A stretch of DNA of 10,422 nucleotides from Nitratiruptor sp. Lineage in GTDB: Bacteria > Campylobacterota > Campylobacteria > Campylobacterales > Nitratiruptoraceae. Position numbers and translations under genes: made by a program. Of the stretch, positions 1-5,847 are shown one piece after another. The stretch is from the NCBI GenBank assembly GCA_015494505.1, contig WGBB01000048.1:1-10422 (forward strand). The letters run 5' to 3'. How positions within the stretch are numbered: position 1 is the stretch's first letter; every line of letters begins with the position of its first letter. The notes below the pieces were generated by a model. The model searched no databases. It saw only the letters and a program-made list of their open reading frames with translations, and was not told the origin of the DNA.

Positions 1-1205
1 CTCTTGTTTGCCGGGGCGCTTTGGAGTATCAGCACCGTCACGGGCGCAAAAAACATCCCCATCCCGATACCGAAGGGGATAGTCAAAAGAATCGCCTGCG
101 ATAGGGGCGTATAGTAGTTCAGGCGCGGCAAGAAAAAGAGTGCCGTAGCGAGGTAGATGACGGTAGCTACCAAGATGGCGTTGCGCGCACCTATCTTGTC
201 GCTCATCATCCCTGCAACGGGTGAAAAGATGCCGATAAAGAGCGCAAAGGCAAAGACCGCGATACCGGCATCGAGGGTGGGGAGACCTTTGATATGCTCG
301 TAATACACAGGCAGCAGGTAAAAGTACTGGTACATACTAAACCCAAGAATAAAGAAGTAGATGAAGATGCCGCTGGTAAAAGCGAAGTTTCGAAAGAGGC
401 TAAAATCGATGAGTTTGGTCTTGGCGTTGAGCTCGATGAGGGCGTAGACGAGATAGGAGATGATGGAGACAAAGAGCAAAACACCGATGAGAGTGGAGCT
501 GAGCCACCCCATCTGCTGGCCGCGGCCTAGCATTATAAGAAGTGCTACGGTGGCGAGCGAGAGAAAAAAGAGGCTCACAAAATTGATGCGTAGCCGCTCG
601 AAAAAGCGCTCTTTGGGCAGATAGAGAAGCCCGGCGATAACGAGGAGAATGCCAATAGGAACATTGATAAAAAAGACCATCCGCCAGTTGTAGTATTCGG
701 TCAGATACCCCCCTATCGTAGGACCCAGGGCCGGAGCGAAACTCACACCCAGCGCGAATATCCCCATAGCAAGCCCCTGGCGCTCGGGCGGAAAGTAGCT
801 AAAGACCATCACGTGGCTCGTAACCATAATGAGTGCTTCTGCAAACCCCTGGAAGATGCGCGATGCGATGATGGATTCGAGAGTGTTGGAGACGCCGCAG
901 GCGAAACTGGCGAGGCTAAAGAGCGCCACGCCGATAAGGTAGATGCTTTTTGCACCGTAGCGCTTGATGAGATACTCACACACCAAAAGCCCGATGGCCG
1001 CCGCCACCATATAGCTGGTGATAATCCACTGCACCCCGTACATATCTGTCGCCAGCGGACCCGTGAGCTTGGGCACTATCACATCCACCACCGTGGTATC
1101 GAGAATCGCCATAAACGCCCCTACCATCACGATGAAGGTAAAGAGAGCGCGTTCTTTGGGTGAGATATCCCAGGGCTTGGACATTGGCGATTGGACATTA
1201 GACAT
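1..1205 (-). CDS. DHA2 (EmrB/QacA) family MFS drug-efflux transporter, 3' end outside window
   Basis: Proton-driven inner-membrane drug exporter, probably docking with the EmrA-type adaptor upstream to export across both membranes. About 401 codons are visible without a stop; the family is usually near 500 aa with 14 TM helices, so roughly 100 residues lie beyond the left edge. Seen: a DHA2 signature in TM1 (LDTTVVDVIVPKL, about residues 35-47), motif C in TM5 (ALGVSFAPALGPTIGGYL, about 151-168) and the DHA2-typical NWRMVFFINVPIG (173-185). The TM2-TM3 motif A is degenerate (YLIKRYGAKS, lacking the usual Asp). Start: ATG at 1205 has an AGGAAA SD at 1216-1211 with about 5-7 nt spacing, so I prefer it. 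A second in-frame ATG at 1184 gives MSKPWD. Both lie in the heptad repeat, so the first seven codons are repeat-derived. It overlaps the stop of the four-helix-bundle gene by 8 nt. Family call sure; drug specificity unknown. Confidence 0.93.
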   Translation of the reverse strand, partial: MSNVQSPMSKPWDISPKERALFTFIVMVGAFMAILDTTVVDVIVPKLTGPLATDMYGVQWIITSYMVAAAIGLLVCEYLIKRYGAKSIYLIGVALFSLASFACGVSNTLESIIASRIFQGFAEALIMVTSHVMVFSYFPPERQGLAMGIFALGVSFAPALGPTIGGYLTEYYNWRMVFFINVPIGILLVIAGLLYLPKERFFERLRINFVSLFFLSLATVALLIMLGRGQQMGWLSSTLIGVLLFVSIISYLVYALIELNAKTKLIDFSLFRNFAFTSGIFIYFFILGFSMYQYFYLLPVYYEHIKGLPTLDAGIAVFAFALFIGIFSPVAGMMSDKIGARNAILVATVIYLATALFFLPRLNYYTPLSQAILLTIPFGIGMGMFFAPVTVLILQSAPANK

Positions 1206-1210
1206 TGGAG
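1177..1210 (+). repeat. Left heptad repeat array / inverted repeat arm of the four-helix-bundle cassette
   Basis: On the plus strand this reads as consecutive 7-bp units: TTGGACA (1177-1183), TTGGCGA (1184-1190), TTGGACA (1191-1197), TTAGACA (1198-1204), then TTGGAG (1205-1210). The inner 20 bp (1191-1210) match the reverse complement of 1569-1588 at 19 of 20 positions. The array overlaps the first codons of the MFS gene and the stop codon (TAA, 1200-1198) of the four-helix-bundle gene. The repeat and its match are read directly; a role as an element end is inference. Confidence 0.85.
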
Positions 1211-1563
1211 TTTCCTGTTTTAGCTATGAAGGTATTCAGCTGTTTTCCTAATTTTTCCAATCTCTTTACAAAAAAATCATACTCTCTTGCAGATATCAAC
1301 TCTCTTTGATAAAGAAGAAGTACCCAGTGTTTCGATTCCCACAGACTACCTCGAGCATTATAAAAAAACCGGATTTTATCTTTGTAGTGATATCGCCCAA
1401 AGCCTTCTGCGATATTCGCTCCAATAGAATCGACGGCCTGCAATACTTGTTTACCTATCGAAAATTTCAAATCGGCAGAGAGACGAATATATATCGTCCA
1501 TATATGTTTGCTCAATCGTATCGCTTCTTTGTACACTTCCAAATCATTCAGCTTTTGCTGCAT
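1198..1563 (-). CDS. Four-helix bundle protein, 23S rRNA-intervening-sequence protein (IVP) family
   Basis: 121-aa protein of the IVP / four-helix-bundle family (Pfam 23S_rRNA_IVP type, same fold as the Avd accessory protein of diversity-generating retroelements). Seen: the N-terminal LNDLEVYKEAIRLSKHI helix, the family core SIGANIAEGFGRYHYKDKI (about residues 46-64) and the ARGSLWES motif (about 70-77). The protein is basic, with about 20 Lys/Arg against 12 Asp/Glu, which fits nucleic-acid binding as reported for Avd pentamers. Function of stand-alone members is not established. The start at 1563 (MQQKLND) matches the usual family N-terminus and has GGAG at 1572-1569 with 5 nt spacing; that SD is inside the right repeat. 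An upstream ATG at 1617 would add 18 residues translated from the adaptor's end and the repeat, so I reject it. The C-terminal NSNV and stop also lie in or beside the left repeat. AT-rich against its neighbours; no rRNA gene adjoins it. Confidence 0.9.
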   Translation of the reverse strand: MQQKLNDLEVYKEAIRLSKHIWTIYIRLSADLKFSIGKQVLQAVDSIGANIAEGFGRYHYKDKIRFFYNARGSLWESKHWVLLLYQRELISAREYDFFVKRLEKLGKQLNTFIAKTGNSNV

Positions 1564-1568
1564 TCTAT

Positions 1569-1595
1569 CTCCAATGACTAATGTCCAATGTCTAA
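1569..1595 (-). repeat. Right heptad repeat array / inverted repeat arm of the four-helix-bundle cassette
   Basis: Read on the minus strand the units are TTAGACA (1595-1589), TTGGACA (1588-1582), TTAGTCA (1581-1575) and TTGGAG (1574-1569). The inner 20 bp differ from the left arm at one position; over 27 bp the arms agree at 23. The array contains the TAG stop of the upstream adaptor gene (1594-1592) and the GGAG SD of the four-helix-bundle gene. In the mRNA the two arms could pair into a 20-bp stem with a loop of about 358 nt. Confidence 0.85.
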
Positions 1596-2710
1596 TGACG
1601 CCTCTGTATTGCCACACTCGCTCCCATCCCCACTTTCAAATCGGGTGTGGGGTCATCGAGAGTGATGCGCACCACGAATCGCTGGTCGAGCTTGGTAAAC
1701 TCTCCGCTGGCGATGTCGCGCGGCACGAGAGCGAAGGTGGCGGCACTGGCTGGCAGGATGTCTTGGACTTTGCCGTGGTAGTTGCGCTTCGGATAGGCGT
1801 CTATGTGGATGAGCACCTTGTTACCCTTTTTGACCCCTTTGAGTTTCTTTTCGCTCAGCAGCACCTCGATATGCAAATCCTTAGGATCGACGAGGGCATA
1901 GATGGGGCTTCCTTTTTTGACCACACGCCCCGTATTGACAAACTTTTTGGCTATACGCCCCGTAAAAGGCGCGTAGAGGTTGCAGTAGGCTATCTTGTTT
2001 TGGAGCTCCTGCAGCGCTTTTTGCTTCGCTTCTATCTGTTTTGCCAGCGCTGCTATCTCTTTATCCAAAATAGCGACATTTTTTTGCTCGTTTTTTGCTG
2101 CGGCTATGGCATCTTCGGCGCTAATCGCTTGGGCTTGGAGAGCTTGGATTTGGGCTTTTTGCGCTTTAAGCGTAGCCATCAACACATCTTTTTGGGTTTG
2201 CAGCTCATCAATCTTTTGCTTTTGCACCAGATTGCCGCGATAGAGCTTTTGGAAGCGACGGAGATTTTTCGCTACCAGACGGAGTTTTGCTCGAGTCACG
2301 TCCATCTGGGCGCGGCGTGCCTCTATTTGGCGCTGTATAGCGGCTCGTTTCTCTTTGGCCATCGCAATTTGCAGCTCTACCTCTTTGGCCACCTTTTGGC
2401 GCTTGAGGGTGAGGGCCTCGCGTTTGTGGTGCAGCGAAGCCAAAAGTCGCTCGAGCTCATCGCGTGCCAGCAAAAAGTCGGTATCGTCGATGTGTGCTAA
2501 AAGCTCTCCCTTTTTGACCTCTTCGCCCTCGATTTTTCGCATCGAAGCTATCTTGCCGCCCACTTTGAAAGAGAGCGTCGTAAGCGAATCGGTACGCACG
2601 AAAGCAGCGTCACTGACGGCATTGTTCGTACGATAGCGCACATAATTAAACCCTATCAGTGCAAAAACCACGATGAGAACGACTAAGACGACAGTCCCTA
2701 TCCTTTTCAT
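1592..2710 (-). CDS. EmrA/HlyD-type periplasmic adaptor (membrane fusion protein)
   Basis: 372-aa adaptor that would bridge the inner-membrane MFS pump encoded downstream to an outer-membrane channel. Architecture read from the sequence: one N-terminal membrane anchor (about residues 5-21), first lipoyl half (LSFKVGGKIASM to about 78), a long alpha-helical hairpin rich in Ala, Lys, Gln and Glu (about 80-240), second lipoyl half (YAPFTGRIAKKFVNTGRVV, about 246-264) and a beta-barrel/MP-proximal part. Residues 326-349 (key segment SGEFTKLDQRFVVRI) match the EmrA-type signature, which supports pairing with a DHA2 MFS rather than RND or ABC. The ATG at 2710 has AAGGG upstream (about 2719-2715). 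The C-terminal codons and TAG stop run into the right heptad repeat, so the natural C-terminus may have been altered by the insertion. Divergent from the TetR gene, hence probably TetR-controlled. Confidence 0.93.
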   Translation of the reverse strand: MKRIGTVVLVVLIVVFALIGFNYVRYRTNNAVSDAAFVRTDSLTTLSFKVGGKIASMRKIEGEEVKKGELLAHIDDTDFLLARDELERLLASLHHKREALTLKRQKVAKEVELQIAMAKEKRAAIQRQIEARRAQMDVTRAKLRLVAKNLRRFQKLYRGNLVQKQKIDELQTQKDVLMATLKAQKAQIQALQAQAISAEDAIAAAKNEQKNVAILDKEIAALAKQIEAKQKALQELQNKIAYCNLYAPFTGRIAKKFVNTGRVVKKGSPIYALVDPKDLHIEVLLSEKKLKGVKKGNKVLIHIDAYPKRNYHGKVQDILPASAATFALVPRDIASGEFTKLDQRFVVRITLDDPTPDLKVGMGASVAIQRRH

Positions 2711-2737
2711 AGCTACCCTTATGTATGCGCAGTTGTA

Positions 2738-2767
2738 TGAATTATATTCACTTTTTTATTAGCTAAT
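2738..2767. promoter_or_regulatory. Candidate TetR operator palindromes in the divergent control region
   Basis: The region between the divergent starts (2711-2812) carries two perfect inverted repeats: TGAAT-TAT-ATTCA at 2738-2750 and ATTAGCTAAT at 2758-2767. The first covers the TATAAT box of the leftward promoter, where a repressor would block it. TetR-family regulators commonly bind palindromes between themselves and a divergent target. The palindromes are read directly; their use by this TetR is inference, and AT-rich DNA gives short palindromes by chance. Confidence 0.35.
2741..2746 (-). promoter_or_regulatory. Probable -10 box of the EmrA-4HB-EmrB operon
   Basis: A perfect TATAAT on the minus strand at 2746-2741. 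It would place the transcription start near 2734 and give a leader of about 25 nt before the adaptor ATG at 2710. No good TTGACA lies 17 bp upstream; the area is AT-rich. For the opposite direction a weaker TATCAT at 2790-2795 could serve the TetR gene. Confidence 0.5.
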
Positions 2768-2812
2768 TCTTATTTAAGAGATTTTGCTCTATCATTTGCA
2801 TAAGGAGAGAGG

Positions 2813-3379
2813 ATGATTAAAGAGCAGGTACGCGAATATAAAAAAGAGCTTGTGCTGCAAAAAGCAAGCGAGTATCTCGAAAAAGAGGGGCTCGCTAAAG
2901 CCAAAATGGCAGACATCGCCAAATATTGCGGCATATCCGTAGGAGCGCTCTACAAACTCTTTGCCAGCAAAGAGGAGCTCTTTTACGAGTATGTGCGCTA
3001 TCAAATAAAGATATTCGATACCAAGCTCGAAGAGCTCTTCGCTACCATCGATACACCCCAAGAGCGCATCAAAGCCTATTTGCGGCTCAAATTCGCTACC
3101 TTCGCGCAAAAACGCAGCATCCTCACAGACACCCTCGCAGGCGACCCGCTCTTTTTTGCCAAACTAGCAGCCAACAAAGAAAACCCGGCACGCATCGTAA
3201 TAGAGCGCATCGCCAAGGAGCTTGGGCGTATGGGACTGCGCGACCCGCTCAAAAAGGCCTATATCCTCACCTACATCGCCTACGGCTATATCGAGTATTG
3301 GCTCGTAAGCGGCGAAGATTTGGAAAAGTTCGCAGAGGAGACCTACGAGCTCTTTATGCGCGGAGCTCGCTATGTTTAG
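2813..3379 (+). CDS. TetR/AcrR-family transcriptional repressor
   Basis: 188-aa one-component regulator. The N-terminal DNA-binding domain is clear: the HTH runs over about residues 30-50, with AKMADIAKYCGISVGALYKL as the scaffold-plus-recognition-helix signature, followed by FASKEELF. The C-terminal half is an all-helical ligand and dimerisation domain with no recognisable ligand signature. Start ATG at 2813 has AAGGAG at about 2802-2807. It is divergent from the EmrA-type operon and overlaps the next adaptor gene by 8 nt, so it probably represses both the leftward efflux operon and its own rightward operon, with release by an exported compound (inference from context). Confidence 0.95.
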   Translation: MIKEQVREYKKELVLQKASEYLEKEGLAKAKMADIAKYCGISVGALYKLFASKEELFYEYVRYQIKIFDTKLEELFATIDTPQERIKAYLRLKFATFAQKRSILTDTLAGDPLFFAKLAANKENPARIVIERIAKELGRMGLRDPLKKAYILTYIAYGYIEYWLVSGEDLEKFAEETYELFMRGARYV

Positions 3380-4523
3380 GAAGTATCTTTTAGGATTTTT
3401 CCTGCTTGGTCTGACCGCACTTGCGGCTCTTTTTATCTATCTCAAGCTCCATCCCAAAACTTTGCCGCCCTATCTCGTCGCCGGTGTGGGACGCATAGAC
3501 GGAGATTTAGTCAATATCAACACCAAATACCCCGGCCGCATAGCTAAGCTCTTCGTGGATGAAGGCGATACTATCAAAAAGGGCGAACGCATCGCGGTGC
3601 TCGAAAGTCCGGAAACGGAAGCGAAAAAAGAGGCCCTCAGTGCACAGATAGCCGCGAAACAAAAGGCCCTTGCTGCCCAAAAAGTGGCGCTGCAAATCCA
3701 ACAAAACTCCCTTCCGCAAAACGTCAAAAAGGCTCTGGCCGCCAAGGAGGCAAAGAGTGCGGCAAAAAAGGCTTTGATGCAAAAGATTGCGGCACTGCGC
3801 TCGGTGGTAGCGCAAGATGGCAAAGACCTGGAGCGTCTGCGCAAGCTCCTGTCCCAAAACCTCGTAGCTTCCCATAAAGTGGAACTGGCTAAGCTCAAGC
3901 TCCAAACAGACCTCGCGAAACTGCGAGCAAGCCAAGAGCAGCTCGCCCAACTCCAAGCCGCCATCAATGCAGCCGATGCTACGCTTGCCCAAGCCAAGAG
4001 CGCTTTGCAAAAAATCAAAGCCCTCAAACTCCAAATAGCGGCTCTTTCACAAGAGATAGCGGCACTGCAAGCCCAAAAGAAAAGCATCGAAGCGGTGCTG
4101 AATGAAATGACGATACGCTCTCCTCTTACTGGCTACGTGGTGGATAAGGTAGCGCTCCCCGGCGAAGTGGTGGGGGCGGGTATGAGTATCGTCACGGCTA
4201 TCGACCCCAAAACGCTCTATCTTAAAATCTACGTAGACACCCTCCAAAACGGCCGCATCCATCTAGGTGACAAAGCCGAAATCTTCCTCGATGCCTATCC
4301 CGACGACCCCATCCCGGCAGTGGTGACGCATATCGCACAAAAAGCGGAATTTACTCCAAAAGAGGTGGAGGTACGCAGTGACCGCATCCAGCGTGTCTTC
4401 GCCGTGCACATCCGACCCCTCAAACCCGATAGTCGCCTCAAACTCGGTTTACCGGCAATAGGTATAATATCGCTAAACGGCAAAGAGTTACCCAAAAGCC
4501 TCGCAGCATTGCCACCGATGTAG
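3372..4523 (+). CDS. HlyD-family adaptor, YbhG-like (ABC-export type), without a visible partner
   Basis: 383-aa membrane fusion protein: N-terminal TM (about residues 5-23), first lipoyl half (YPGRIAKLFVDEGDTIKKGE, about 53-72), long coiled-coil hairpin rich in Ala, Lys, Gln and Leu (about 85-243), second lipoyl half (IRSPLTGYVVDKVALPGEVV, about 248-267) and a beta-barrel part. The segment AEFTPKEVEVRSDRIQRVFA (about 325-344) resembles YbhG/ABC-linked adaptors rather than EmrA. In that subfamily the next genes are normally an ABC ATPase and ABC-2 permeases; here trkA follows instead. It may work with a partner encoded elsewhere or be a relic. The ATG at 3372 lies inside the end of the TetR gene (8-nt overlap), implying translational coupling. 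The stop TAG (4521-4523) forms part of the TAGGAG SD of trkA. Confidence 0.9.
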   Translation: MFRKYLLGFFLLGLTALAALFIYLKLHPKTLPPYLVAGVGRIDGDLVNINTKYPGRIAKLFVDEGDTIKKGERIAVLESPETEAKKEALSAQIAAKQKALAAQKVALQIQQNSLPQNVKKALAAKEAKSAAKKALMQKIAALRSVVAQDGKDLERLRKLLSQNLVASHKVELAKLKLQTDLAKLRASQEQLAQLQAAINAADATLAQAKSALQKIKALKLQIAALSQEIAALQAQKKSIEAVLNEMTIRSPLTGYVVDKVALPGEVVGAGMSIVTAIDPKTLYLKIYVDTLQNGRIHLGDKAEIFLDAYPDDPIPAVVTHIAQKAEFTPKEVEVRSDRIQRVFAVHIRPLKPDSRLKLGLPAIGIISLNGKELPKSLAALPPM

Positions 4524-4530
4524 GAGAGCT

Positions 4531-5847
4531 ATGGATATCATCATCGCAGGAGCGGGACGTGTAGGCTATCGCCTCGCACAAACACTCTCTATCAAACACA
4601 ATGTCACCATCATCGACCAAAACAGCGAAGCCCTCGCACATCTCCAAGAGTCCATCGACGTGCTTCCCATCGTAGGCAACATCGAAGACCCCGATACCTT
4701 CAAAGCGCTCGATGGCCACTACGACATCTTCATAGCCGTCACCGACAATGACGAGGCCAATATCCTCTCCACCCTTATCGCGGACGACGAGATAGAGGTG
4801 GACAAAAAAATCATCCGCCTGCGCAACCCCTACTTCGCCAAAAGCTCCATTGCAAACAAACTTGGCATCGACGAAGCGGTCTTTCCTTTTCGTCTCGCAG
4901 CGGACGCCATAGGAGCGCTTCTGGATTTTCCCAAAGCCAACAATATAAAAGACTTCATCTTCACCCCTTATAAACTCATATCCGTGCGTATCGACGAGCC
5001 ATTGCTCCGCTCCGTAGCCGATATTCGCAGTGATGACCTGATAGTGGCCGGGATAGAGAGAGATAAACGCTTCTTTATCCCCCAAGAGAACGAAAAGCTG
5101 CTCCAAGGCGACCTCGTCTATCTCTTTGGCGACGAAGAACACATCCGCACCGTCTGCCAAAAGATCAACAAAAGCGATCCGGGCAGAATCAAAAAGGTGG
5201 CGATTTTCGGTGCGAAACTCTTAGGCATAGAGATAGCAAAGGCATTTTTGCGCCGCAAAGTGGATATCAAGTTGATCGAAAGCGACCCCGAGCTTTGCAA
5301 AAAGGCCTCGGAAATCTTGCAAGATAGCGTCACTATCATCAACAGCAAATATATCGAACACGAAGTCTACGAAGAAGAAAACATCCGCCTCGCGGATATG
5401 GTGATAGCTACCAGCAGCGAAGATGAGGAGAATATCATCGAGTGCCTCGAGGCCAAGGAGTTCGGGGTCAAAAAGAGCGTCGCCATCAACAACGACATCC
5501 AATTTTACAACCTGATGCACAAACTGGGCATCGTGGCCGTGCGCGGGCCAAAGACCAGCGCCTACTACGCTATCCTCGAAAAGATAGGCTCGAGCAACAT
5601 CATCACAGAAAAGCACTACTGCGGCGGCAGGGGCACTATCTTTATGCGTAAAATTTTCGAAGAGTCTCTGCTTATCGGCAAAGCCGTCAAGCCTTTGCAT
5701 CTTAAGGACACGAAGAGCTTCATCATCCGCGAAGGAAAAATCCGTGATTTTACCCAAAAGACCACACTCCACAAAAACGATGTGATCGTGGTTTTTCTCA
5801 AAACCTACCAAGAGGAGCGCATCAAAAAGTGGATCTACAATCTCTAA
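4531..5847 (+). CDS. trkA: TrkA, cytosolic NAD-binding regulatory subunit of Trk potassium uptake
   Basis: 438-aa gating subunit that binds nucleotide and controls the TrkH channel next to it. Two RCK repeats are visible. The first Rossmann fold starts IIIAGAGRVGYRLA (GxGxxG at residues 7-12) with Asp29 at the end of strand 2, followed by an RCK_C half to about 210. The second repeat starts at VAIFGAKLLG (227-232) with Glu250 at the end of strand 2; its glycine motif lacks the central Gly (Lys229) and the following segment lacks the usual GD. The second nucleotide site therefore looks degenerate. Length is usual for a two-RCK TrkA (about 440-460). TAGGAG at 4521-4526 is the SD. The gene overlaps trkH by 19 nt, as expected for subunits of one complex. 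Confidence 0.96.
   Translation: MDIIIAGAGRVGYRLAQTLSIKHNVTIIDQNSEALAHLQESIDVLPIVGNIEDPDTFKALDGHYDIFIAVTDNDEANILSTLIADDEIEVDKKIIRLRNPYFAKSSIANKLGIDEAVFPFRLAADAIGALLDFPKANNIKDFIFTPYKLISVRIDEPLLRSVADIRSDDLIVAGIERDKRFFIPQENEKLLQGDLVYLFGDEEHIRTVCQKINKSDPGRIKKVAIFGAKLLGIEIAKAFLRRKVDIKLIESDPELCKKASEILQDSVTIINSKYIEHEVYEEENIRLADMVIATSSEDEENIIECLEAKEFGVKKSVAINNDIQFYNLMHKLGIVAVRGPKTSAYYAILEKIGSSNIITEKHYCGGRGTIFMRKIFEESLLIGKAVKPLHLKDTKSFIIREGKIRDFTQKTTLHKNDVIVVFLKTYQEERIKKWIYNL

Larger units (their letters stand above)
1177..1595 (-). mobile_element. Candidate small cassette: inverted heptad repeats flanking a four-helix-bundle gene
   Basis: A stretch of about 419 bp holds one gene and little else. It is bounded by inward-facing inverted repeats made of 7-bp units. 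It is AT-rich (1261-1320 has 18 G+C of 60) beside GC-rich host sequence (1681-1740 has 39 of 60). It lies between an adaptor gene and its pump, where such pairs are normally adjacent. No transposase is encoded, so any mobility would need an enzyme in trans or an unknown route. I see no clear target-site duplication beyond the repeats. The outer limits are uncertain by one heptad at the left (1177 or 1184). Calling it mobile is inference from structure, composition and context. Confidence 0.5.

Noticed and set aside
1177..1595. The heptad arrays as a CRISPR array
   Set aside because: The units are 7 bp, contiguous and without spacers, and no cas gene is present.
1177..1595. The four-helix-bundle gene as avd of a diversity-generating retroelement, or as an intervening sequence inside a 23S rRNA gene
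   Set aside because: No reverse transcriptase or template/variable repeat pair is visible, and the flanks are protein-coding efflux genes, not rRNA.
1564..1617. An 18-residue longer form of the four-helix-bundle protein starting at 1617
   Set aside because: The extra residues are translated from the adaptor's last codons and the heptad repeat (RHWTLVIGD). The family normally starts as MQQKLND does, and the GGAG SD fits 1563.
1508..2500. A 330-codon open frame on the plus strand opposite the EmrA-type adaptor gene
   Set aside because: The minus strand encodes a full adaptor with all family motifs; the plus frame gives no recognisable domain and also runs through the repeat and the four-helix-bundle gene.
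4438..5160. A 240-codon open frame on the minus strand across the adaptor/trkA junction
   Set aside because: It is antisense to clear TrkA sequence and has no recognisable motif; long antisense frames are common in GC-richer genes with biased codon use.
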